A stretch of 64,000 nucleotides of DNA from Cristatella mucedo (taxonomy: Eukaryota > Bryozoa > Phylactolaemata > Cristatellidae). The notes under the pieces are model-generated. The model worked only from the letters and a program-made list of their open reading frames with translations. It did not search any database and was not told the DNA's origin. The position numbers were made by a program, and so were the translations under genes. The stretch covers positions 124,001 through 188,000 of the forward strand of contig WPIO01000017.1 of the NCBI GenBank assembly GCA_009760855.2, written 5' to 3'. This document shows, in pieces, positions 22,732 to 32,639 of the stretch. Every line of letters begins with the position of its first letter. The first letter of the stretch is position 1.

Positions 22732-22733
22732 CC
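22672..22733. repeat. Compound (TA)n(GA)n microsatellite
   Basis: About 32 bp of TA repeat passes directly into about 30 bp of GA repeat at the 3' end of the SINE, consistent with microsatellite growth from the element's tail. Confidence 0.95.
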
Positions 22734-23082
22734 AGGAAAATACACTTTAGTTCCGTGTTGCTTATGCAGCACTGAACCGCTAAGTTACCTGACTGATTCT
22801 GCGGCTCATAGTGGGTTGGAGGCTAAGGGGTCGTTGCTCAATACTGGTCACTTGTATGGAAACCCTTACAGCTGTCGACTCACAGAAAACTATTACATTT
22901 GTCGTCGTAAGTTTCCTTGAAGCATTAGGTTGTTAAAGGGATAGCAAGGGTGCGACGTTTATCTCCAATCCCGCGACTTGGTACGTGGGCTGCACACTTC
23001 AGCAACTTGAGGAACATAGTCTACAAATAGAAGTTCGGCCATGCTGTTAGTCATGTCGCTAGCGATCACCAATGTACTACTG

Positions 23083-23483
23083 AGCCACTCTTTGAGACCC
23101 GATCTTCGGTCTTTTTCCGTTGGTCAGAGTGCAGGCTGCTTGGTGACGAAATGGCGACAGATGGGTGAGGAAAGTGGCAGAAGCGGCATGGCCGGGGCGG
23201 ACCATCGTCCGACTGCTGCCGATAACCTCGGCCCGGCCGCCGCTGGAGGAAGTGTGGTAATTCCTATGTCGCGTGATGTGCGAAGCGTGATTCTCGGAAA
23301 CAACTGCGGTCGTCGCCTCAGGACCGGTGTGAGGGGGCAGGGAGCCCACTCCTCCAGCGGCCGGTGCACTGCCACTTCCAGCCGGTGCAACCACTTGGTT
23401 CGGTGCAACAGATTGACCTGGCTCATTATATGCTGTGTGGGGCAAGGAGACAGCAGTGGCTGGCTTAAACTCAGTGGCAGCCA
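23083..23483 (-). CDS. Gene 3, Pro-rich exon (still open)
   Basis: Begins after the acceptor TATCCAACGTTTGCAG and reads AATEFKPATAVSLPHTAYNE + PGQSVAPNQVVAPAGSGSAP, then GSLPPHTGPEATTAVVSENH. The frame stays open to a stop near 23083, though the last third (after about 23270) may be outside the exon. The E-F-x-P start aligns with exon 4 of gene 1 and with the exon at the window start. The Pro/Ala-rich composition fits a cytoplasmic tail. The upstream exons look dead, so this may be a non-functional remnant or used in another transcript. Confidence 0.35.
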
Positions 23484-24050
23484 CTGCAAACGTTGGATAG
23501 AAAATCAACACTTGGCGTGACGCTAGGCCACGGCCCTCCAAGTGCAAAACAGAAGTAGAGCATGTCGCACACTCAGACAAAGATCATCCAATCGGCAGCG
23601 CTCACTGGTCTGTACAGTTTGCGATCAAAGAGGCACGAGAAGAAGATTTGGAAAGAACGAACACGAAGTCTTGCCGTTACCATGGAGATAGAGTGGGAAG
23701 AGGGACAAAAAAGAAACAAGTGGGAGGGATTACTAAAGAGGACTGTAGCAGAGAAATGGAATAGACACGACAGATGCCGAGAGTGACAGGCGGGCAGAGT
23801 GCGAGAGAAGCGGAAACTGACACTTACTTAGCTGTGGTTAAGAAATTCAAGAATCAGACTGAAAATTGAAGGGTAAGTAAGTACGTGAATAATTCAGAAC
23901 AGCAACCTCGGACAACAGAAGCTTAGTAATGATGAGTATCAATTCTCTAGTGTGATTTGTAAAGCGCTTAGTTAGAGATATAGTTCTCTGTGCGAAGTAA
24001 AAGCTACACAATGCTGTTTTTACCACCAATATTATTATTCTAATAATTAA
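23450..24050. repeat. Segmental duplicate of 1-610
   Basis: Direct-orientation partner of the segment at the window start, including the Pro-rich exon, intron and a decayed hairpin tail at 23955-24045. Confidence 0.85.
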
Positions 24051-24221
24051 ATGAGGCAATTCTGCACTATGTAATATATCTCCGTCTGTAACTCCACAAA
24101 GTCTTAAAGACACTAGTATGATGGCTACATCGATCAGGCGATGGTCTATACGAAACCAATCGTGACACTGGTAGTCCGGCCAGAACTGAAGCAATACATG
24201 GATACATAACATACACATAGC

Positions 24222-25009
24222 ATTGTAGCCTAGTTCCAGGGGTCAAAGACTAGTTCCCGCCAAATCCCGCTATACTCCGGCCACGCTGCCGCTCGCCATG
24301 CCACTGAGCCAGGGTAAGACGAGCGGCCGTCAGGTTAAGCCTCTTTATAATAACGCATGCACCAACAACAACAGGGGAACTAAACAAGTCTACAGGGATG
24401 GTCATAAACAAATTACACTATAGGGGCGCAAGACGACGCAGCAACCGCGAACAAACTTGTTAGTTGGTCATTCGGCTTCCACCGTCGTCGGCCTCCGTCC
24501 CACAAGTACAAGCATACGCCGTACAAGACCCGGCTTACTGAATATTCTGAGATTGACGGGGCAGACGTCCGCAAAAGTCGAGAGCTTCCGCCGAAAGACG
24601 CCAACACACCCCCTGGGGGGTCACGAACACGCTATACGGGGAACGTGGAATTCACAAGTCTCAACAACTAGCGAGCTATCCACCTCCGCTCGGGCCTTGG
24701 GTACTCGTCGCCTTGCGTGCGTGGCTGCATCGCCGGAGCACGCCTGCAACCATCCAGGTGCCGATAACTCGGCGAGACCGGGAGCCTCCAACGCCACGCC
24801 TTACTCGGCCAACGTCTCCTGCCCAAGAGCCCCGGTGACCTCTCGTCACCACACATTCGGCCATGGCGTAGGTCCGACCCCGGCCTAGCCGGTGACTCTC
24901 ATTACAGCCGTCCGGTCACAGCCAACCGCCTGGTACAGCATAACAGCATAGTACCTAGATCGTCCTAATCGATCATGCTGCAGTAGCAGAGGCAATAAAT
25001 ACATGTACA
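24222..25009. mobile_element. GC-rich insertion flanked by a 9-bp direct repeat; class unknown
   Basis: A 788-bp block, clearly richer in CpG than its surroundings, is flanked on both sides by ACACATAGC (24213-24221 and 25010-25018). It starts ATTGTAGCC and ends GGCAATAAATACATGTACA, with an AATAAA near the end. No terminal inverted repeats were seen. The open frame at 24457-24888 has no known domain. It lies between two decayed exons of gene 3. The flanking repeat may be a target-site duplication, or chance. Confidence 0.45.
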
Positions 25010-25404
25010 ACACATAGCTGCCTACCTGTCAGATTAAGTCTAGAAAGTACAAGCAGGCGAGGGGTACACAAGCAAAGCCAGGATGTGCCTTGTGAATACA
25101 GATGACTGGAACGCAACGTATTGACCTAGCTGCCAGTTCGGGTGCCAGCCATGAAGGCACAAGCGCTCTAGCAGCCTCTAGCTCGCCGTGGCTCAATCTA
25201 CCCAGAAATCCCAGCGGTACTGCATCACTTCGATAGCTGTAGGTGTGGGCATGTGCGTCATTTGCCGTTCCACAAACCAGGTATTCGATTGATCTTCCAA
25301 TGCAACCAAGTATACTATCGGTATCTACAAAGGAGTCTGCGGATGTGTGCGGGTCTTTGATTGCTGGAAAACTGCTAGCATCAGCGTCCACAAACCATTC
25401 GATC

Positions 25405-25492
25405 CTGCTTCCTTTGCAGCGAATGTAAAGTGCCCAGAAAGAGATTGAGCTCTCGGAGGGCGCTGTAAAAAATGTATTAATATTATTATTAC
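25405..25492 (+). mobile_element. LINE 3' tail
   Basis: CTTTGCAGCGAATGTAAAGT, GCCCAGAAAGAGATTGAGCT, CTCGGAGGGCGCTGTAAAAA, then ATTAATATTATTATTAC. Plus orientation, no coding part. Confidence 0.85.
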
Positions 25493-26277
25493 TTGCATGT
25501 ACCGGCGTGGCATGTGCGACTCGTTAGCTGCACTTCGAAGCATTGGCAGCACAAACGTGTATACTAGCATTGGTTACGTGTGCAATTTTTGTGACGTCAG
25601 ACTTCGATTCCTGAGGCACTGCACTGCGTTCGTAACAAAATTGAGCGTGAATTTCTGAAGCACTCTTAAAGAAAAATGGCTGCTCGGTTATGGTTGGCCT
25701 GATGACCACTAAGTCAAAGATAAACAAAGATTCACAGTAGTGATAAGGTGAGGACGTATTGGGCGGCTCGGCATGGGGGTGATACCCTATACAAGACAAT
25801 GTGATACCCTATACAAAACATCATGTCTGTCTGTCTGTCTGGGTCGAATCATAAGGACGCAGTCTTAGTATATTTGGATATTTTAATTCCACCGGAGAAC
25901 GACTGCAAATTCATCAACCTGTATTAAAGACCTCAGTTTCCTAAGAGGCCTTCAAAGAGTGCTCAGGTAGCAGGGCCACTTGAAAAAGACACTGAGTGAG
26001 TACGCAGCACAACACTGACGTTTTCTCAGCATGGACTTTCGTAGATTTTCATTCTCATTCATAGCATTTTCTCAGCATAGCTGCGAAACAAAAAAGAAGC
26101 TTAAACACGACAGCATTGGTTACACCAAAACATAGTTTATGTTACCCTCGTTGTTTGTGCTAATTTGTATCTATAAGACATATAAATAAATATGGTTAGC
26201 AAATTTAAGTCCCATAGAATAGGGATCAAAACTCCCCACCCCTTCAGCTATTCCACCACTATGGATATAGGAAATAC
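25493..26277. other. Unassigned sequence
   Basis: No gene recognised. A 21-bp direct repeat (GTGATACCCTATACAA with variations) occurs twice near 25780-25820, and a short TGTC run lies near 25826-25841. Confidence 0.4.
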
Positions 26278-27588
26278 TACTAATAATAATGATGATCATG
26301 CACTTGATAAAGCGCCCTCAGAGAACTTAATCTCTTTCTAGGCGTCTTGCATTTGCTGAAAAGGAAACCGCGATTGAATGGTGAGTAATATGATGCTTGA
26401 TAAACAAACAAAATGAATAACATGGTTAGGGGTGACATGCACAGGGTCAGCATGCAAATGTGGTTAGTGGCAGCATGCACAATGTCAGCACGCATAAGCA
26501 CGTGAAGGACGAATCCCTGGGACCCACTAAATACTGTCCTAAATAGGTGTGTTTTTAAATTCTTTTTAAATGTGGTCAGGTCATGGGATGTTCTGACGCA
26601 GGTCGGGAGGGAGTTCTAGACTTTGGGAGCATATGAGCTGAATGCACGGTCTCCAAAGGATTTAAGGTTTGTACGAGGTATTTCCAGACTGTCGGATTCC
26701 GAAAAGCGGGTGGTACGATGCTTGGCCTGATGGGGGAGTAAATCTGAGAGGTAAGCTGGAGCCAAAGAATGAAGGGACCTAAAAGTGAGCGACAAAATCT
26801 TGAAGTCAATCCGTTGCTTGACTGGTAGCCAGTGCAGGTCGGCGAGAAGTGGAGTAATGGGGCAACTGAGACGCCCATGACAGAAAAACCTAGCTGCAGA
26901 GTTTTGCACCGGCTGCAATCGCCTGATCGCACATGCTGGTAGGCCAGCAAGCGGTGAGTTACAGAAGTCGAGACGGGATGTCACGAATGCATGGACCAAC
27001 TTGGACGTGGTATCCTTATCTAAACAAGCCCGAATTTTAGCAATGTTATGAAGCTGAAAATAGGCAGATTTGACTGTGGAACTGGTATGGTCGGCTAACG
27101 AGAGGTCGCTTTGGATTATGACACCTAGATTTCGAGCTGATTCAACTGGAGATATGCTGGCAGAGCCAATTTTGAGCGTCAGCCTTTCCAATGTGTGAAT
27201 TACACTGGGTTTGCCCATAACTAGTAAGTTAGTTTTATTATCGTTTAGTTTTAGAAAATTTGCTGCCATCCATGTGCAGATGTCATCAATACATGCAGCA
27301 AGTAAGTTGAGAGAATTTGAGGTGCTCGAAGGTTGGGAGGGATCAAAGCAAAGGTACATCTGAGTGTCATCCGCATAGAAGTGAAAGCCTAGATTATGCT
27401 TGGAAATTACATCAGCAAGAGGGAGAGTATAAACCGTGAAAAGAACCGGACCTAGCACGGAGCCCTGAGGTACCCCATATTTCAGAGGTACCTCAGATGA
27501 TCTTTGTCCATTCACGTCAATACTCTGGAGTCTCCCACTGAGATAGGACCTAAACCACTGCAGAGTGGTGCCAGTGATGCCAGTGGAC
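26278..27588 (-). mobile_element. 5'-truncated LINE (L2/CR1-like) with reverse transcriptase, best copy
   Basis: The minus-strand frame 27515-26616 (299 codons, open further upstream as STGITGTTLQWFRSYLSG) contains GVPQGSVLGPVLFTVYTLPL, the catalytic FYADDTQMYL, FLKLNDNKTN, ARNLGVIIQSDLSLADH, SRLDFCNSPLAGLP, QNSAARFFC, LLADLHWLPVKQRIDFKIL and RAFSSYAPKV. This is the palm/thumb and C-terminal part of an L2/CR1-clade reverse transcriptase. The frame breaks just before the end. The 3' UTR ends in the terminal hairpin and AATAATAAT (complement ATT) at 26278. The 5' part, with endonuclease and early RT motifs, is missing (truncated at about 27588), as is typical for LINE insertion. Not competent for movement alone. 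Confidence 0.9.
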
Positions 27589-27647
27589 TATATTAATGAA
27601 GAAAGCAACTAACGAAGAAATTAACTAATGAAGAAGCAAAATCTTTG

Positions 27648-27956
27648 TCAGCGTAAACTTGTAAGAATCGATAGCTGCATAGTTTGGCTTTTAACTGGGT
27701 AGTCAAGAGATATCTGGGTTTCAGTCGGCAGATTGCTCACCATGTTTTCAGGACGAGCGCTATCAAGCAACAGACGTTCAATAAAAACGAATTGTGCGTC
27801 GGTCAACGAATCCCGAGCACACCGAAATCTAATTCGCAGTAAGAGCGACTGAAACTCATGACAAAACGTGACAAGACGTGGCTCAGAGAAAGATTGTGGG
27901 CAAACCAAAATGGCGCTGTTAATAAGTCTTTTGGGTAGAGCAATCTTCGAATGCAT
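27648..27956 (-). CDS. Unrecognised open frame, divergent from 27951-28415
   Basis: 102 codons from ATG, with ordinary composition (LVTFCHEFQSLLLRIRFRCA, FIERLLLDSARPENMVSNLP). No domain recognised and no splice sites assessed as convincing. The two divergent frames share six bases at their starts (ATGCAT palindrome), which may be chance. It could be part of an unknown mobile element next to the LINE. Confidence 0.2.
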   Translation of the reverse strand: MHSKIALPKRLINSAILVCPQSFSEPRLVTFCHEFQSLLLRIRFRCARDSLTDAQFVFIERLLLDSARPENMVSNLPTETQISLDYPVKSQTMQLSILTSLR

Positions 27957-28415
27957 AGCTGTCAGCTCTCGACCTACTTATCTGTGCTGAAATCGCATCA
28001 ATGGATATTGCAAAGCGAGAAAACACGCCTTGTAAGGAGATCCTACCAAGCAGCGCTATCTGCAGAGAATTTATGGCCATCGGAAACTTGGAACGACCGC
28101 GACGATTGGTCAGCGCACGTGCAGCAAATTATACATCGAGGCAAAGGCCAAGTGAAGCACATCTGCATGCACCAAGAAGTTGTTCGGAAGGCTGAGAGCG
28201 CTACACTACCAGGAGGAGCCTCGGACAGGAAGATCAGCCTGACTTTTAACGTTTTCACGTGCGATTTGATCAGGATTCTACACGCAATCGGCCCAAGATG
28301 CGATGCGTGGCCCCCAATTGAAAGGTCAATGCAGAAAGCTTTTGCAGTAAATTGTCTATTATGCCGTCAATCCGACGACGTAGCCGTAAATTTCTACACG
28401 GTGCCACTTCCTTAG
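27951..28415 (+). CDS. Unrecognised open frame of 154 codons
   Basis: Open from ATG to TAG with varied composition (NDRDDWSAHVQQIIHRGKGQ, KISLTFNVFTCDLIRILHAI, NCLLCRQSDDVAVNFYTVPL). An AATAAAG lies about 45 bp after the stop. No homologous family was recognised, and the opposite strand is also partly open, so this may not be real. Confidence 0.25.
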   Translation: MHSCQLSTYLSVLKSHQWILQSEKTRLVRRSYQAALSAENLWPSETWNDRDDWSAHVQQIIHRGKGQVKHICMHQEVVRKAESATLPGGASDRKISLTFNVFTCDLIRILHAIGPRCDAWPPIERSMQKAFAVNCLLCRQSDDVAVNFYTVPLP

Positions 28416-29257
28416 TGGCAGTTTAATGCCAGCACTTCTAACTTATAAGTAGAGGTATAATAAAGAATACAGTCCACACTATTCTCATGTCCACAAACCA
28501 CCTTTCGCCTAAAATAGGTGCTTGTCTAAAAGAAATAAGTTCATGTCTTTGAAAAGGGGAATGAAGAGGCGCGTGCAAAATTTGACGATTTTATTATAAG
28601 ATCAAGTGCTGGTCGCAAAATTTACGTATTGCTAACTCTCAATTCAATTCGTGGTTTGCCTATCGCTATAGTGAATTACACCTTCAGACTTGGTATAATA
28701 TAATAACGCCATACAGTTTCTAGTTGCGTATAGTTCTCTCACGGTTGCATGCTAGATCAAAAGCTGAAACAAATAGAGAAAGGAATGGCCTTGAAGCTAG
28801 TGATAAATAATGAACTGCCATTGGCAAGAAACGCTAGCACACGCGGACTCTGTAGCCAGTGCCGGAGCACAAAACGAAATACTAGCTGATAAATTTTCCT
28901 AGCCGGAGCCATGAAATGACACTTTAGCAGTAATCAAAAGAGCTAACCTGACTCGGATACGTTTCCTTCGTACTTTTTCCGCTGTTGCGAGGAAATGTTT
29001 CGCCGGGGAGCTTTCATTATCCAATCTTGCTTGCTCTATTGTTTGCCGTTAGCGGCGACTGAGAGCTTATTCTATTTCGGCTAGTAAGCCGTTACTTTTG
29101 GGAATAATCTCCCTTCTTGGCTGAGTACCACGGGTGTAGGCGCCAACGGTCACCGACCGAGCAGCTTCCCTTCTGTAGGCTTCCCGCGCTTCGTAATCCA
29201 GGACGAAGAGATTCTCTCACCCAGGCTTTCGCCACTCTGCAACGAAATGAGCTTCCG
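28416..29257. other. Unassigned sequence
   Basis: AT-rich in the first half, CpG-richer after 28950. No exon or repeat recognised. Confidence 0.4.
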
Positions 29258-29338
29258 ACGCCGAAAGAAAGCGCCTAGAAAGAGACTGAGTTCTCTGAGG
29301 GCGCTTTATCAAGTGCATTATTATTATTATTATTATTG
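29258..29338 (+). mobile_element. LINE 3' tail
   Basis: GAAAGCGCCTAGAAAGAGAC, TGAGTTCTCTGAGGGCGCTT, TATCAAGTGC followed by six ATT units. Near-consensus terminal hairpin, plus orientation. Confidence 0.9.
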
Positions 29339-29792
29339 CCATCAGCCTGGGAGAACTGGGTGGACCTACGAGAGCTCAGACTCGGCCTCAGCAGACGCAG
29401 GCTCTCGAGCGGGCGGCGGAGGGGGCAGACAACGACATTCGGCAGACGACTCGGCGAAGTCCAACCAAAGTCTATGCACTGGCGGCATCTGTGCGGACAT
29501 CCATCTACCGCAAGCTGCTACCAGCTGGTCGGGAGGGTCCCCCGAACGAACAATGGCTACACGATAATGCAAGCACGCTGCACGCATCATGGAAGATAAG
29601 GAGCTGCCGAAGGAGTAGGAGAGAAGAGGATCCTTCGACCGGCAGCCGCCTAGAGTGTGCAGACTGGGCGTGGCCGGCGTGGTTTGCAGAATCGAGTCCT
29701 CTTCGTCGGAGCCAGCAGGCTTGCTGCTCGGTCGTGCTACCCAGCCCGACGGCAGGTCTTGCAGAGGGCTCACACTTTCGGCGTCTTTTCAG

Positions 29793-29930
29793 CTAGCTAA
29801 AATGCTCGCCTCAAATCAATCGAAGAAGAACCCTCTTGCGGTGCTGAGAGAAGAAGCTCTTGAGATTGAGGGATTAGATACTTTGCAGCAGAGTGAAAGG
29901 ATGAGACATTTAAGGAAATTTGGTTTGTAA
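29793..29930 (+). CDS. Possible 3'-terminal coding exon, unrecognised
   Basis: A strong acceptor (GGCGTCTTTTCAG) is followed by an open frame LAKMLASNQSKKNPLAVLRE + EALEIEGLDTLQQSERMRHL + RKFGL and a TAA stop. The amphipathic, charged sequence looks protein-like. If initiated at the internal Met (29802) it would be 42 residues; more likely it is a last exon. GC-rich sequence at 29345-29790 lies upstream, with open frames on both strands and no clear identity. No family recognised. Confidence 0.35.
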   Translation, partial: LAKMLASNQSKKNPLAVLREEALEIEGLDTLQQSERMRHLRKFGL

Positions 29931-30556
29931 ACCATTTGCCTACCTTAATCGGCTGGCGCAACCGTGCGAAGCGAACCGTGCTGTGTAAGCTTGTAAGTAT
30001 TCCATATAGAATAGCCTGTGCAGCAAGGTCGGTCCCTAGTATGGAGATCGCGAAATTATAGGTCTTTTCGATCGATGGGAGTTGGCAGCGATAGTAGTCT
30101 GACTACACTGCAAAGAACTTCCTTACTCGCTCAGTTCGAGTTCATGCTTAGCGGCATCCAACCCGACCAAGCCTTGTGCAGGCCATAGATATTACCCCAT
30201 CGTAGAAAAATCTGGCTCATCGGCGTCGAAGGACACTGAGAACATACGGTGACTTCTTTGGCGGCTGGCTTCCAGCCGAGTTTCCGGGATTTCAGCAATT
30301 TAAATTTACTGAGCATTTTAAATCGGCACAAATCTAAGTCACGAGCTCATCCTCACGACAGCAAAACTAGTCAGGCGTCACGGCCAGAGCGATGAAGAAA
30401 CTGTCGAATGAAAATTACGTCAATCTCAGCTGCCTCACTCCGGTCGAAAAGCTCGTGGGCTTCTCCCTGAATTCATCAATTTGCCACGCCCCTCTGTGAC
30501 GGGTCTTGGTTTGCTAGTCATGTATAGGTACTGTTTAGGTCGGCGCCGCCGAAGCC

Positions 30557-30632
30557 ATGGCCACACCATCGCAATGGGGCCCTTCAAGGCTGGCCGCCCT
30601 CATCCTGCTTTGTGCTGCGACGCTATCCATTG
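30557..30632 (+). CDS. Signal-peptide exon of a further CX/Shisa-like family gene on the plus strand
   Basis: Encodes MATPSQWGPSRLAALILLCA + ATLSI and ends G|GTAAGTTG. It has 76 nt, 25 codons plus one base, phase 1. Start context GAAGCCATGG is favourable. The length, phase and core (RLAALILLCAATLSIG versus LQLAALVLCCTATVHCG) match the gene 2 leader exon at 49935-49860, so it most likely begins a related membrane or secreted protein. No downstream plus-strand exon of the family was found in this window. The gene may have a very long intron, be broken, or carry unfamiliar exons. Confidence 0.55.
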
Positions 30633-32419
30633 GTAAGTTGACCTCGCTGGGCTAAGAGTGCCTCCCCCCATCACAGCCATCTCTACTCGTTTCCCAGCTG
30701 CTGCTGCAGTATTCTGAGAGGTGTCGTCCATTATAGCCGTTGCCCTCAGCCACTTCCCACCTCCGCATGATCGAGAGTAACACAAGCATTGGGAATTAGG
30801 AAAAGGATTCCTGGTAGAAAGTAAGCCTATTGGTGCACTATTGAATTTCGCTAACAGTTGAATTGTTACTAAATAAAATTGACGATACTAGCTAGTGGTT
30901 CTCCCGTGCTTGATATATGCACGTGAGACAAAAAGCTTAAATGGACCCTTGTAATGCCGCAAGTACCCACACTTAATTGAGGTGCATTACTAAGCCAAGT
31001 TGATAATCTAGAGTGATAAACTATAGTTTTGCTCATAAGTTTCAGAATTAGATTAGCTAATGCTTAAAATGAGAAGTACCAAATCAAGTCAAACAGATCA
31101 GGCAGAATTATTTATGTTAAGTGTATCGTTCTTTTCAAGGTGAGGGCGTTCCAGCACGATCATACTCTGCATCATTGAATGTTCGTTTCTGTCAGTTATT
31201 GCCTAGTTAGCGATGTACTGATTTGTTGATATCGTGAAACTTTGCCTAACCATTACCAACCCCTTGCACACAAGCTACTTGTTAGTTATCGTGCCTGGTC
31301 CCAGAGTGATGCTTACAGTTGGTATTATTAGCTTGTATTATTATTGGGAAACTTGATCACTGGGCTTGAATTGCCAAATAGTTCACCGAATAAATAGCAT
31401 CACAATGCAGTATAAAACACTTCCTAGACCTTTGGTATAAATTTCCACGCTAGTCGCTATTTCACCCACTGTACCTACCATGCATTGAAATCTTCACGAA
31501 TAAGTTGTGCCAATGTGTACGCTTTCTTGCGAAATATTACCAATAGTCAACTCAAGCAAACTGTAGCCACTAAGTCTGCAGTTGTCTGTAGGCTTAATGA
31601 ACATGCTTAGGATATACTGAAGTTGCAATATCAAATTCGGGCACGAGAGCAATAAACTAGCCCCATGTATGCCGTCTTTGATCAATTGTTCGTTCGATCT
31701 GCGTATTTGTTCTTCCACCACACCATTCCAGTTGGAAGTACGTGGGCATTCATTCATTCAGTTGGGTGAGCGAGCTAGATCAAGCTGCGGCTGATGAAAT
31801 ATGTCTGGTGAAATATCTCTGGGATCAGTAAAACCTATAACAAAAGCTCCCCTGCAAGTGCAAAGGAGTTCGCGTGATCTAAAAGGTTACTCCACTGAAA
31901 TGTGCAGAGATTAAAAGCCACCCATGTCCCTTCAAGCTACTTTCTACCTAAGCCTACTTTCTCTGAGCATATTTTCTAGTTTCAAAATTTCTTTGAGCAT
32001 ATTTTCTATTTATACCTATTTCTCTAAGTGTATCCTCTAGATACATCTGTGATCTCCGTAAGCACACCCTCTATCAATGCCCATCGTATCCAAACGTATC
32101 CTGCAGTTCGCTAAATGTGTTCTCTTTATGATCGCTAATACTAATTATTGGGGACCTGTAAGTAGGGATTCTAAAAAAACAGTCATTTTTAAAAGCGGCT
32201 TTTCACTGTTTCCAGTTTTCAAAAATATTTGTTAACATCTTTTTAACAGCTGTTTTTTTATTTTTTTTAGTAATTCTACAGGCAATAGCTTATTTTTGTG
32301 CTAACCGCCATTTTAAAATATATTCCTTGTAATAAGTTCTAAAAAAAACGTTTTTACTTCTTATAATAATATTTCAAGAACACAAGTGCATCAAGCGAAA
32401 TGCTTTTCGTAATGCTTTA
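30633..32419. other. Unassigned sequence
   Basis: No family exon, repeat or RNA gene was recognised downstream of the plus-strand leader exon. AT-rich, with T-rich patches near 32160-32350. Confidence 0.4.
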
Positions 32420-32503
32420 TGTGCAGCAACTATAAAGTGCCTAGAGAGAGAGATTCAGTTCACTGAGGGTGCTATTAAAATGTATTAATATTATTATTAT
32501 TGC
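32420..32503 (+). mobile_element. LINE 3' tail
   Basis: TGTGCAGCAACTATAAAGTG, CCTAGAGAGAGAGATTCAGT, TCACTGAGGGTGCTATTAAA, then ATTAATATTATTATTATT. Confidence 0.85.
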
Positions 32504-32639
32504 CTAGGAGACGCAATCTTAATTTTGTACAGAAATGTGTACAGACCGAAAAGCTATTTAGACGTTAATTAATATTGGTCTAATGGATAGAATTGCGTTG
32601 TACAATTCCTGGATATTTTCAGTGCGCTGACCAGAGTTC

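Larger units (their letters stand above)
23080..25335 (-). pseudogene. Gene 3: decayed CX/Shisa-like family copy
   Basis: Three minus-strand segments lie in family exon order: six-Cys exon relic (about 25335-25196), TM exon relic (about 24197-24120) and Pro-rich exon (from 23483). In the first, GATTTCTGGGTAGATTGAGC matches the end of the gene 1 six-Cys exon (GATTTCTGGGGAGAGTGAGT), but the frame is broken and the CC pairs are lost (QYRWDFW in place of QYCCDFW). In the second, an acceptor TTGCTTCAG is followed by SGRTTSVTIGFV and then in-frame stops. The third remains open for about 100 codons. The copy cannot make an intact family protein. A GC-rich insertion (24222-25009) separates the first two segments. 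Confidence 0.6.

Noticed and set aside
23041-23520. 159-codon plus-strand open frame
   Set aside because: Antisense shadow of the Pro-rich exon; the minus frame has the acceptor and family similarity.
24457-24888. 143-codon plus-strand open frame in the GC-rich insertion
   Set aside because: Low-complexity Ser/Thr/Arg/Pro composition expected from GC-rich DNA; opposite strand also open.
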